Of a DNA stretch of 64,000 bases, positions 34,937 through 43,687 are shown one piece after another (the first letter of the stretch is position 1; every line of letters begins with the position of its first letter). The notes beneath the pieces are model-generated. The model did not search any database. It had not been told where the DNA came from and was given only the letters and a program-made list of their open reading frames with translations. The DNA lies in assembly GCA_963667005.1 (NCBI GenBank), contig OY762937.1:2294001-2358000 (forward strand). Reading direction: 5' to 3'. Source of the DNA: G963662605 sp963667005. Its GTDB lineage: Bacteria > Bacteroidota > Ignavibacteria > Ignavibacteriales > Ignavibacteriaceae. The position numbers and the translations under genes are program-made.

Positions 34937-36051
34937 GAGTACTGAAGTTTTTATTAAGAAAAGAATTTTTGCAGATCATGCGGAATAAAGTCATTCTCCG
35001 CATGATGTTCATGATGCCGGTGATGCAGTTGATCATTCTGCCTAACGCCGCCAATTTTGAGATGCGTAATATTATGGTGTCTGTCGTTGACCATGATCAT
35101 TCGGTTACATCGCAAAAACTCATTAACAAAATCACATCAGGGAATTATTTTAAATTGGTCAGCGATCCGGCCACCTACAAAGAGGCAATGAACGATATTG
35201 AGCACGACAAGGCAGATTTGATTATTGAAATTCCTCAGGGATTTGACCGTGATCTTATCCGTGACAACGGAGCTACCATTATGATCTCTGCTAATGCGAT
35301 CAACGGGCAGACAGCAGGGCTTGGTGTTTCGTATACTAATGCAATCATAAGGGATTTCAATAATGACATTCGGACGGAGTGGATTCAGAATCCGCGGCTG
35401 AACGCCTTACCTCAGATTGAAGTTACCAGTCTCAACTGGTTTAATAAAATGATGAATTATAAGTATTACATGGTTCCGGGAGTATTGTGTATTCTTGTTA
35501 CCATGGTGGGATTTTTCATGACGGCGTTGAATGTTGTTCGTGAAAAGGAAATGGGCACTATTGAGCAGATAAACGTAACCCCTGTTAAAAAGTGGCAGTT
35601 CATTGTATCAAAGATGGTCCCGTTCTGGGTACTGGGAATGCTCATTCTCAGTCTGGGACTGCTTATCAGTTTTATCATATACGGCATAGTGCCCGAGGGG
35701 CATTTATTCTACATCTATCTGTTTGCCGGTGTTTATCTTTTGGCAGTGCTTGGCGGTGGCCTGCTTGCTTCCACTTTTGCCGAAACCCAGCAGCAGGCGA
35801 TGTTCATAGCCTATTTTTTTATGACTCTAGTCATTTTACTGGGTGGCATCTTCGCCTCGATTGACAATATGCCGGACTGGGCACAGATGATAACGGTCAT
35901 CAACCCGATCAGCTATTTTGTTGCCGTAATGCGTATGGTAGTACTGAAAGGGAGCGGATTTATGGATATTCTGCCTCATTTCGGCATTATTTTGATTTTT
36001 GTAGCACTTTTTAACGGTTTGGCAATCTGGCATTACAGAAAGTCCAGCTAG
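34933..36051 (+). CDS. ABC-2 type permease (YbhR/YhhJ-like), second
   Basis: A 372-aa permease with the same architecture as the preceding gene: N-terminal helix, periplasmic domain (SVVDHDHSVTSQKL, ISANAINGQTAG), then five helices with the KEKEMGTIEQINVTP coupling segment. It is the last gene of the efflux operon. A weak T-rich region follows, and the next gene has its own promoter. Confidence 0.9.
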   Translation: MRVLKFLLRKEFLQIMRNKVILRMMFMMPVMQLIILPNAANFEMRNIMVSVVDHDHSVTSQKLINKITSGNYFKLVSDPATYKEAMNDIEHDKADLIIEIPQGFDRDLIRDNGATIMISANAINGQTAGLGVSYTNAIIRDFNNDIRTEWIQNPRLNALPQIEVTSLNWFNKMMNYKYYMVPGVLCILVTMVGFFMTALNVVREKEMGTIEQINVTPVKKWQFIVSKMVPFWVLGMLILSLGLLISFIIYGIVPEGHLFYIYLFAGVYLLAVLGGGLLASTFAETQQQAMFIAYFFMTLVILLGGIFASIDNMPDWAQMITVINPISYFVAVMRMVVLKGSGFMDILPHFGIILIFVALFNGLAIWHYRKSS

Positions 36052-36096
36052 TTGCAGATAATCGAATAAAAGGGTTTTTTCAGTGAAAAATTCCTT

Positions 36097-36127
36097 TTTG
36101 TTTGAAATTCACAATTTTGTATATTTG
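36097..36127 (+). promoter_or_regulatory. Bacteroidota-type promoter of rpmE2
   Basis: TTTG (36097-36100), a 19-base spacer and TATATTTG (36120-36127) match exactly the TTTG-N19-TAnnTTTG consensus of the Bacteroidetes primary sigma factor. It lies 38 bases before the L31 ATG. Confidence 0.78.
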
Positions 36128-36164
36128 TAAGCTAATTAGAAATGCATTTTAATTAAGGAACGTT

Positions 36165-36419
36165 ATGAAAACAGGTATTCATCCAAATTATCGCCCGGTT
36201 GTCTTTAAAGATTTCTCGTGTGATTTCGCGATCTTATCACGGTCGACAATCAAAGCAACGGAAACGATTGAATGGGAGGATGGTAATACATATCCTTTAG
36301 TGCGTCTTGAAATTTCAAGCGGCTCACATCCATTCTTTACCGGTAAACAGAAATTATTGGATTCAGCCGGACGCGTTGAGAAGTTTAACAAAAAATACGC
36401 ACGTAAGACAACCAAATAA
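36165..36419 (+). CDS. rpmE2: 50S ribosomal protein L31 type B
   Basis: An 84-aa ribosomal protein beginning MKTGIHPNYRPVVFKD. The type B (zinc-free) form is shown by the absence of CxxC motifs and by the insert TIEWEDGNTYPLV. GGSHPFFTGKQ-type wording (SGSHPFFTGKQKLLD) is diagnostic. It has its own promoter (36097-36127) and terminator (36453-36487). Confidence 0.97.
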   Translation: MKTGIHPNYRPVVFKDFSCDFAILSRSTIKATETIEWEDGNTYPLVRLEISSGSHPFFTGKQKLLDSAGRVEKFNKKYARKTTK

Positions 36420-36452
36420 GCTTACGCTGCCTATTAACTTTTGTTTTTTTGG

Positions 36453-36487
36453 AAAAGCTATTCTAAATTATAGAATAGCTTTTTTTA
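36453..36487 (+). terminator. intrinsic terminator of rpmE2
   Basis: AAAAGCTATTCTA and TAGAATAGCTTTT form a perfect 13-bp stem with a five-base loop, followed by more Ts. Confidence 0.92.
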
Positions 36488-36536
36488 TTTGTGCCGATTA
36501 ACGATAACACCTTTTGCCATAAGTAGAAACGCCATT

Positions 36537-37793
36537 ATGGAAATATGCATCTTTGAGGATAATAAAGCTGGCAACTTAGCCCCGCTTTCGCTTGCCCGCC
36601 CGGTTTACGCCCTCGTATGTGGTATTACTATGCTCCGCAAAAAGATTGAACGAATGTTTGAGGGCACCAGAATATCTCTCCATACCCGACCATATTTGCA
36701 CGATTATGTCACCTACCACAGTCCCAAGTATATCGTGAACAAGATAGGTTCTTCGGACGCTTGTGTCTTTATCAACGGCAGGGTAATGCTTCCGGCAAAT
36801 TTCAAAAAGATAGTAAAGCTCGACGCATCCGAAGATATCGTGTTTGTTTGTAAGGGTGATGTTGTCGCCGCAAAAGTCTCCGGCTCAAATCTTGAATTTG
36901 TTAAAACGAAAATATCGGATGTCCTAGGTCTTGAAACATTTGATGGTATCAAGACAGAAGAAATAGATGTGCAGTTTTATGAATACCCATGGGATTTTAT
37001 CCGCTATCACTCGGGCGAAATGTACCGGGATTACTCCCAGTTGTTCGCAGGTATTTCTGATAAAAGAATCCGTGCCGAAATCGGTGCCGGAGTTCATTTA
37101 GTATGTGAAAAGGATATATTTATTGATGAAGGTGCAATAGTTAAACCCGGTGTGGTTATTGACGCATCTTCAGGTCCGATTGTCATTGGTAAAAACGCGG
37201 TTATAGAATCGAATGCCGTTATTCAAGGTCCGGTATATATAGGAAAAAGCTCTAGGGTACGTCCTTTGTCGGTCATATACGACAATACGAGTGTTGGTAA
37301 TGTCTGTAAGGTCGGCGGTGAGGTTGAGTTTTCAATTATCCAGTCCTACTCGAATAAGCAACACCAGGGATTTTTAGGGCACGCGTATCTGGCGAGCTGG
37401 GTGAATATCGGCGCGGATACAAATTGCAGTGATCTGAAGAATAATTATAGTACAGTCCGTGCAAACACCGGTACACAAGAGGTAGATTCGGGTCTGCAAT
37501 TTCTCGGAGTTATCATGGGCGATCATTGCAAGACCGGAATTAATACCATGCTGAATACCGGAACAATTGTTGGATTTTCAAGCAATGTATTCGGAGCGGA
37601 ATTCCCGCCGAAGTATATTCCTTCATTCGCTTGGGGCAAGGATGCAGCCTATAATGTTTCCTTAAGTATTGCAACTGCTAAAAAAGTTATGCTCAGAAGA
37701 AACCAGATGATGCATGACTGTGAAGAAAAATTGTTTAAACATATTTTTGAGATTACAAATAGTGAACGAGAACAACGAGGGTTCAAAGCCTGA
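36537..37793 (+). CDS. GlmU-like sugar nucleotidyltransferase (NTP_transf_4 plus left-handed beta helix)
   Basis: A 418-aa protein whose N-terminal half (ICIFEDNKAGNLAPLSLARPV) is the NTP_transf_4 domain known mainly from Bacteroidetes. From about residue 195 it has hexapeptide repeats (VVIDASSGPIVIGKNAVIESNAVIQGPVYIG) forming a left-handed beta helix as in GlmU. It probably transfers an acyl and/or nucleotidyl group to a sugar phosphate. The exact reaction is unproven, and the G-x-G-T-R loop of true GlmU is not seen. The start is the ATG at 36537. rsmB overlaps its end. Confidence 0.83.
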   Translation: MEICIFEDNKAGNLAPLSLARPVYALVCGITMLRKKIERMFEGTRISLHTRPYLHDYVTYHSPKYIVNKIGSSDACVFINGRVMLPANFKKIVKLDASEDIVFVCKGDVVAAKVSGSNLEFVKTKISDVLGLETFDGIKTEEIDVQFYEYPWDFIRYHSGEMYRDYSQLFAGISDKRIRAEIGAGVHLVCEKDIFIDEGAIVKPGVVIDASSGPIVIGKNAVIESNAVIQGPVYIGKSSRVRPLSVIYDNTSVGNVCKVGGEVEFSIIQSYSNKQHQGFLGHAYLASWVNIGADTNCSDLKNNYSTVRANTGTQEVDSGLQFLGVIMGDHCKTGINTMLNTGTIVGFSSNVFGAEFPPKYIPSFAWGKDAAYNVSLSIATAKKVMLRRNQMMHDCEEKLFKHIFEITNSEREQRGFKA

Positions 37794-39165
37794 AGTAAAG
37801 CAAATCCCGCTTCCGTCGCATTCGGTTAAAGATCTGTATGTCGGTGTTCGCGGGCTTGCCGTAAAAATATTAAGCCGTGTTGAAAGAACTGATTCATATC
37901 TTGACCGCCTTTTAGATAAAGAAATCCGTTCTGCGGATTTGAGTCCTGCCGACAAGGCCTTATTGTACGAAATTGTGCACGGGGTGGTCCGGCATATGGG
38001 CAGACTGGACTGGGTATTAAGCGGATTTTATAAAGGCCAGTTTTCAAAAGCGATCCCGATTTTAAAAAATGCACTTCGTGTAGCGCTCTATCAGATACTA
38101 TTTCTTGATAAAGTTCCTGAGTACGCTGCAGTCAATGAGGCAGTTGAGTTTGTAAAAAAATTGCAGGGACAACGTCCAGCTGATATATCGAACGCTGTTC
38201 TCAGAAATATTATCCGGAGTAAAAATTCACTCCGGTATCCTGACCCCGAAGAAAATCTGGTTGGCTATCTTGCTACATATTATTCGCATCCGGTGTGGAT
38301 TGTTAAAAGATGGTTGAACCGGTTCGGCAGGGAACAGGCAGAAAAATTATTTCAGGCAAACAATGAAAGACCGTCTCTTACTGTCAGAGTAAATTTGCAT
38401 AAAATCAGTATAGAGAATTTTATCCAATTGCTGAACTCGGTGAATATTAAATATCAGCAGGGTGTATTCCTTAAAGATTATTTCAAGTTAAACTCTCTGA
38501 ATAGCGTTAACCAGTGGCAATTCTTCAATGAAGGCTACTTTACCGTTCAGGATGAAAGTGCAGGTTTTGCCTGCCGTCTGCTCGATCCGAAGCCAGGAAT
38601 GCGCGTACTGGATATTTGTGCAGCTCCCGGAGGCAAATCAGCCTATATGGCTGATATGATGCAGCAGCAAGGTGAAATTGTGGCGCTGGACAAATTTGAT
38701 GTGCGCCTGAACTCGGTTGCTGAGAACTTGAAACGGCTTGGTATTACAATGGTAAAAACCGTACCTATTGATGCTTTGGACTACAATGAAGGCGGATTTG
38801 ACGCGGTTCTGGCCGATGTCCCGTGCAGCGGATTCGGTACATTCTCCAAAAAGCCGGATATCAAGTGGAAGAAAGAGCTTATTGATATTAAACGTCTAAA
38901 TGTTACACAGTATAATCTGCTCGAACATGCTGCTTCGCTGGTGAAACCGGGCGGAGTAATAATTTATAGCACGTGCACCATTGAGCCGGATGAAAACATC
39001 GACATTGTCAGGAAATTCCTTGCTAAACACAGCGAATTTCAACTGGAGAATGCAAAGGATTTTGTACCTGCCGAAGTTGTTGATGAAAACGGGTGCATCC
39101 AGACATTACCGCATATTCATAAGACCGATGGAGCATTTGCAGCCAGATTAGTACGTGCCATTTAG
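37762..39165 (+). CDS. rsmB: 16S rRNA (cytosine-967-C5)-methyltransferase RsmB
   Basis: A 467-aa RNA methyltransferase. The NusB-like N-terminal domain (VRGLAVKILSRVERTDSYLD, VHGVVRHMGRLDWVL) is followed by a Rossmann-fold catalytic domain with the SAM motif CAAPGGKSAYMA, motif IV DVPCSGFGTF (catalytic-loop Cys) and motif VI YSTCTIEPDEN (nucleophilic Cys). The start is uncertain: I prefer the GTG at 37762 (32-base overlap with the previous gene) to one at 37714, which would overlap by 80 bases. Confidence 0.93.
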   Translation: MNENNEGSKPEVKQIPLPSHSVKDLYVGVRGLAVKILSRVERTDSYLDRLLDKEIRSADLSPADKALLYEIVHGVVRHMGRLDWVLSGFYKGQFSKAIPILKNALRVALYQILFLDKVPEYAAVNEAVEFVKKLQGQRPADISNAVLRNIIRSKNSLRYPDPEENLVGYLATYYSHPVWIVKRWLNRFGREQAEKLFQANNERPSLTVRVNLHKISIENFIQLLNSVNIKYQQGVFLKDYFKLNSLNSVNQWQFFNEGYFTVQDESAGFACRLLDPKPGMRVLDICAAPGGKSAYMADMMQQQGEIVALDKFDVRLNSVAENLKRLGITMVKTVPIDALDYNEGGFDAVLADVPCSGFGTFSKKPDIKWKKELIDIKRLNVTQYNLLEHAASLVKPGGVIIYSTCTIEPDENIDIVRKFLAKHSEFQLENAKDFVPAEVVDENGCIQTLPHIHKTDGAFAARLVRAI

Positions 39166-39227
39166 TATTTTAATTGGTATTTTTGAAGTGTATTTTTAAG
39201 ATTTAAGTGTTTATTAGGAAATAAATC

Positions 39228-40064
39228 ATGTTTGAGAAGTTATCTGAGGAGTTGAAAGCTGCCCGTGATAATGCGCAGTTGACTCCTGAACAATTAGCAA
39301 AGATTATAAAGATTGATATTAAATTTCTTCTGAAAATCGAACAAGGTGATCTATCATTTTTACCGGAATTATATATTAAAGCTTTTCTGCGCGATTATGC
39401 CAGAGCAGTTCATCTTGATGACAAAATGATTATGAAGAAATATCAGGCGGCACGCGACGGCAAGCCATTTGAACCGCTTGAACCCGAACCTCAGGTAGAC
39501 GATGATCCGGCAAAAAATCTTCCTACAGAAATTGATTATACACCTTCAACATATAAAGTTGTTAAACCTGTTGTTGAGCGCCCACAATCACAACCCAATG
39601 TGCAAAGAAAGTTCACGGATCGTCAAATTCAATTGATGATGTTCGGTGCTGTCGCTGTGATTATTGCCGGATTGATTATTTTCTTTGCTTTCCGGGCAAC
39701 AACTGTTCCTGATATTGAAAACGACACAGCTATTTCCGAACAGGTTGATAAGGGATATGAAGAACCAGCTCCGCAGAATACTGCTGCTCCGGCTCCGGTT
39801 GACTCTTCATTCAGTATGACCTTGCAGACCAATGCACCTTGCTGGGTAAAATATACTGTTGATGGTGACAGGGAAATAGACACCCTTATGAAAGCCGAAA
39901 AGTCACTTGATAAAAGAGCCAAGACTCAGATAAAATTGAATATCGGCAATTCAGCTGCTGTGGATATTTTTGTTAACGGCAAGCCGCAGGATTTTGCAAA
40001 ACAAAAAAATAAACGTGCTTTGCTCCTTGTAACAAAAGATGGAGTGAAACCGGTTAAAGAATAA
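39228..40064 (+). CDS. RodZ-like helix-turn-helix membrane protein
   Basis: A 278-aa bitopic membrane protein. The N-terminal HTH_25 domain (LSEELKAARDNAQLTPEQLAK, with YIKAFLRDYARAV) is followed by a Pro/Glu-rich linker, one membrane helix at about residues 130-155 and a periplasmic DUF4115-like beta domain containing PCWVKYTVDGDRE. This is the RodZ layout, a cytoskeleton-linked cell-shape protein. Whether it acts with MreB here is inferred. Confidence 0.88.
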   Translation: MFEKLSEELKAARDNAQLTPEQLAKIIKIDIKFLLKIEQGDLSFLPELYIKAFLRDYARAVHLDDKMIMKKYQAARDGKPFEPLEPEPQVDDDPAKNLPTEIDYTPSTYKVVKPVVERPQSQPNVQRKFTDRQIQLMMFGAVAVIIAGLIIFFAFRATTVPDIENDTAISEQVDKGYEEPAPQNTAAPAPVDSSFSMTLQTNAPCWVKYTVDGDREIDTLMKAEKSLDKRAKTQIKLNIGNSAAVDIFVNGKPQDFAKQKNKRALLLVTKDGVKPVKE

Positions 40065-40143
40065 CATGCCGCAGTGTGTACTTGCCCGGGGCGGAGGGCG
40101 ATTTTGTATTGTTTATTGAAGAATGTGAAAATACCGGAAAACC

Positions 40144-42168
40144 ATGGATAAAGAAACGGCGCGAAGAAAAATTCATGACCTATCTGAATTAATACGTCAG
40201 CACGATCATAACTACTACGTATTAGCCCAACCCACGATTAGTGATTACGATTACGACCAGCTTGTAAAAGAGCTTGAAAAGCTCGAACAGGAACACCCCG
40301 ATCTTGTTTCGCCCGATTCACCGACTCAGAGAGTCGGGAAGGACCTCATTAAAAATTTCGAACAGATCACTCACCGTTATCCAATGCTCAGTCTTGCTAA
40401 TACTTATAACGAAGGAGAGCTGCTTGATTTTGACCGCAGGAATCGTGAAGGTCTGGCCGCTGATGAAAAGATTGAATACATGGTAGAGTATAAGATTGAT
40501 GGCGTATCAATCAGTCTGACATATGAAAACGGACAGCTTACTAAAGGTGCTACACGGGGTGACGGCGTGGTAGGTGACGACGTGACTGCGAATGTCAGGA
40601 CCATCAAATCCATTCCCTTGACACTCCCGAAAGACCTTATAAAAAAATATGGGCTGAACAGTTTTGAAGTCCGTGGTGAATTGTATATGGAAGTCAAAGA
40701 ATTCCGGGAACTGAACGAGCGGCGCCTTGAAGCGGGAGAGAAAACATTTGCAAATCCACGTAATTTTACGGCTGGCACAATAAAGACGCAAGATCCGAAA
40801 ATTGTTGCTCAAAGGCCGCTTCAAATTTTTGTATATTATCTTCTTGCAGAAAATGAAAACCTATCCTCGCAAAGTGAAAATCTAAGAATTCTTAAAGAGT
40901 TAGGGTTCCGGGTTAATCCTGCCTCAAAGCTTTGTTCATCAATCGAAGCGGTAAAAACGTATTGCGGCGAGCTTGAAGAAGCAAGGGAAAATCTTCCATA
41001 TGAGATTGACGGGGCAGTTATCAAAGTAAATTCTGTACGTCAGCAAAAGATTCTAGGTAATGTGGCAAAATCACCCCGCTGGGCAGTGGCGTATAAATTC
41101 AAAGCCAAGCAAGCCGAAACACTTTTGAAATCCATTACCTGGCAGGTAGGAAGAACAGGAGCCATTACTCCTGTAGCTGAACTTGAGCCGGTTTTTCTTG
41201 CCGGGTCAACCATCAGTCGTGCTACATTGCACAACATGGATGAAATCAAAAGGCTGCACATAAAAGAAGGCAAGATGGTAGTCATTGAAAAAGGCGGAGA
41301 CGTGATACCAAAAGTTGTTAAGGTTGTGAATGCCGATGACGACTATGCGAGTCCGCCTGCAGAATGTCCTGTATGCCAGTCCAAAGTATTTAATCCGGAT
41401 GACGAAGTTGCAATTTATTGCGAAAATCTTGAGTGTCCCGCGCAGGTGAAAGGCAGGATTATCCATTTTGCGGCCAAGGGAGCAATGGATATTGAAGGCA
41501 TGGGAGAGTCTCTTGTTGAACAGCTGGTGGATAACGGATTTTTACATACGTATGCTGATATCTACGATCTGAAAGAAAAACGGGAAGCCTTGTTAGAACT
41601 TGAACGGCTCGGCGAAAAAAAGGTGGATAATTTGCTCAAGGCCATCGAGGATAGCAAAAATCAACCTTTTTCGAGAGTACTTTTTGCATTGGGAATCAGG
41701 AATGTCGGGGCAAATATGGCGAAGAAACTCGCTTCGCATTTTAAAACTCTTGACGCAATCGTATCAGCAACCAAAGAAGAAATTGAATCGGTTTATGAAG
41801 TTGGGGAAACTATCAGCCTGAGTCTCAAGAATTTTTTGGATGATGAAAAGCATCAACCGGTTATTGTGCGGCTCCGCAAAGCAGGACTACAATTTCATGA
41901 TGATGTGACGGAGGCCAAAGATAATTTCTTTAAAAACAATAATTTTGTACTTACCGGTTCGTTAAATTCTTATCAGCGCGAGGAAGCCGGTAGGGAAATT
42001 GAGTTATTGGGAGGGCACACAATGGCAAGTGTTGGGAAAAAGACGAATTACGTAATTGCCGGTGAAAGTGCCGGATCAAAATTGGATAAAGCTAAAAAAC
42101 TTGGAATTCCGGTTTTGACTGAAGAAGAATTCCTCGAAAAACTACAAGAGGCAAAGAAAAATGGATAA
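40144..42168 (+). CDS. ligA: NAD-dependent DNA ligase LigA
   Basis: A 674-aa DNA ligase. The adenylation lysine is in the YKIDG motif (K117). The OB domain, the four-cysteine zinc finger (CPVCQSKVF...CENLECPAQ), helix-hairpin-helix repeats and a C-terminal BRCT domain follow in the standard order. The length is normal. The stop overlaps the next gene by eight bases. Confidence 0.97.
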   Translation: MDKETARRKIHDLSELIRQHDHNYYVLAQPTISDYDYDQLVKELEKLEQEHPDLVSPDSPTQRVGKDLIKNFEQITHRYPMLSLANTYNEGELLDFDRRNREGLAADEKIEYMVEYKIDGVSISLTYENGQLTKGATRGDGVVGDDVTANVRTIKSIPLTLPKDLIKKYGLNSFEVRGELYMEVKEFRELNERRLEAGEKTFANPRNFTAGTIKTQDPKIVAQRPLQIFVYYLLAENENLSSQSENLRILKELGFRVNPASKLCSSIEAVKTYCGELEEARENLPYEIDGAVIKVNSVRQQKILGNVAKSPRWAVAYKFKAKQAETLLKSITWQVGRTGAITPVAELEPVFLAGSTISRATLHNMDEIKRLHIKEGKMVVIEKGGDVIPKVVKVVNADDDYASPPAECPVCQSKVFNPDDEVAIYCENLECPAQVKGRIIHFAAKGAMDIEGMGESLVEQLVDNGFLHTYADIYDLKEKREALLELERLGEKKVDNLLKAIEDSKNQPFSRVLFALGIRNVGANMAKKLASHFKTLDAIVSATKEEIESVYEVGETISLSLKNFLDDEKHQPVIVRLRKAGLQFHDDVTEAKDNFFKNNNFVLTGSLNSYQREEAGREIELLGGHTMASVGKKTNYVIAGESAGSKLDKAKKLGIPVLTEEEFLEKLQEAKKNG

Positions 42169-42694
42169 AATAGTTCATTTTATAGCCGGGATGATATTCA
42201 GGTTTTACTACTCACGTTGGAAAAGAAAATTCCAGCCTCAGGTTTTTAACAAGGTGTTTGACTCGGTTAAAAAGGCGGTCATTATTATGCCGCATGACAA
42301 TCAGGGAATCCCGGCAGGACTGGCACTAATGCAGTTTTTGACCGGTAAAAATATTGACGTTACATTGTTGCTCCACAATAAATTTCATTCAGCATTGCCG
42401 GTGACATTAAAATGTAAAAAAGAGGAGTTTTACGATAGCGAAATCAACTTTTTCGGCATTCCCAAGCCTGAATTATTGAATCGCCTGAAAGCTATGGAAT
42501 TTGATATGGTGATTGATATGGACGGCAGTAATAACTTTACTTCGGCAATGATGACTTTATCAATACAGGCAAAAAACAAAATTGGTATAAAAAAGCCGGA
42601 AACGGTGAAAGTTTACAACATTGCGTTCGGATTATCAGGCAATTCGTTAGTAGAATCTTATCAAAATTATGTAAATTTGTTAGTGGCTTTTTGA
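42161..42694 (+). CDS. conserved protein of unknown function (DUF6913-like)
   Basis: A 177-aa protein with Rossmann-like alternation: KKAVIIMPHDNQGIPAGLAL, then IDVTLLLHNKF, then FDMVIDMDGSNNFTSAMM and KNKIGIKKPE. The wording resembles glycosyltransferase-family-9-like heptosyltransferases but is truncated to one domain. From memory it is like a small Bacteroidetes family (DUF6913). It is translationally coupled to ligA through an eight-base overlap. Function unknown. Confidence 0.6.
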   Translation: MDKIVHFIAGMIFRFYYSRWKRKFQPQVFNKVFDSVKKAVIIMPHDNQGIPAGLALMQFLTGKNIDVTLLLHNKFHSALPVTLKCKKEEFYDSEINFFGIPKPELLNRLKAMEFDMVIDMDGSNNFTSAMMTLSIQAKNKIGIKKPETVKVYNIAFGLSGNSLVESYQNYVNLLVAF

Positions 42695-42822
42695 CTGAAT
42701 TTTTGAGATTTAATACGATTTTCTCAATATTTTGGTATAAAAAATGAGTGGGTTTTTAATACATGATATGACACATCATACATTATCCCCTGTTATACGT
42801 TTATTCATAAGTAATATGTAAA

Positions 42823-43677
42823 ATGATAGATACACAAAGATTACAAAAACTAGAACTTATTGTTTTTGATTTGGATGGTACGCTGATCAATGATGAAGGA
42901 GAGATCGGGGCGGAATCGATTAAATTAGTGAAAGAACTCCAGGAGATGGGGATGATATTTACTTTCGCTTCCGGCCGGTTATATTCTGCTTTGACAAAAT
43001 TTGCCGAACAGCTTAACCTAAAGACACCTTTGATTTCACTTGACGGGGCATACATAAAATATTTTCCGGAGGGGGAAACTGTTTACGAAGAGTACATTCC
43101 ACGGGCTAAAGTTGAAAAAGCAATCCACCTTGCCGATCAATTTCTCATTAAGTATGCACTATGCCACGCTGAGGCCATATTCTACACGGAACATAATGAA
43201 GTTGTCCCTGATCTTGTTGATAAGTTTGGCGCAAAGTTTCAGGAGGTAGAAACTTATAGTGATTTGCTCGATAATACCTTAGAAGTACTTTTTATTAGCG
43301 ACTACAAAGACAGACTGAGATATATTAAAAAATGTCTGGACTTTCCCAGAACCCTCGGACTTATAACAAGTTATTCAAAATCAACGAGTAATGAAGGCCT
43401 TTACTATCTTGAGATCAAAAGAAGAGGCTCGAGTAAAGCGTCCGGGCTAAAACATCTGTTAAGACATTTGCGCATTAATATTAAAAATACAGCTGTTATA
43501 GGTGATTGGTACAATGATATTGAGCTCTTCGAAACAAAAGCAGTGAAGGTCGCATTGGAAAATGCCGTGCATGATATAAAGGAGCGGGCGGATATTATTA
43601 CAAAGCGAAATAATAATGCTGATGGTGTTGCGGAGTTTTTAGAGCAGGTTAAGAGAGCAAAATTAGGTAAAAATTAA
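42823..43677 (+). CDS. Cof-type HAD hydrolase
   Basis: A 284-aa haloacid-dehalogenase phosphatase of the Cof/IIB class. Motif I is FDLDGTLINDEG, motif II TFASGR, the conserved Lys lies in SKASGLKHLL, and motif IV is IGDWYNDIELF. It is probably a sugar- or nucleotide-phosphate phosphatase of unknown substrate. It begins an operon with the PgpH-like gene ten bases downstream. Confidence 0.92.
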   Translation: MIDTQRLQKLELIVFDLDGTLINDEGEIGAESIKLVKELQEMGMIFTFASGRLYSALTKFAEQLNLKTPLISLDGAYIKYFPEGETVYEEYIPRAKVEKAIHLADQFLIKYALCHAEAIFYTEHNEVVPDLVDKFGAKFQEVETYSDLLDNTLEVLFISDYKDRLRYIKKCLDFPRTLGLITSYSKSTSNEGLYYLEIKRRGSSKASGLKHLLRHLRINIKNTAVIGDWYNDIELFETKAVKVALENAVHDIKERADIITKRNNNADGVAEFLEQVKRAKLGKN

Positions 43678-43687
43678 CAGGCTGCCT

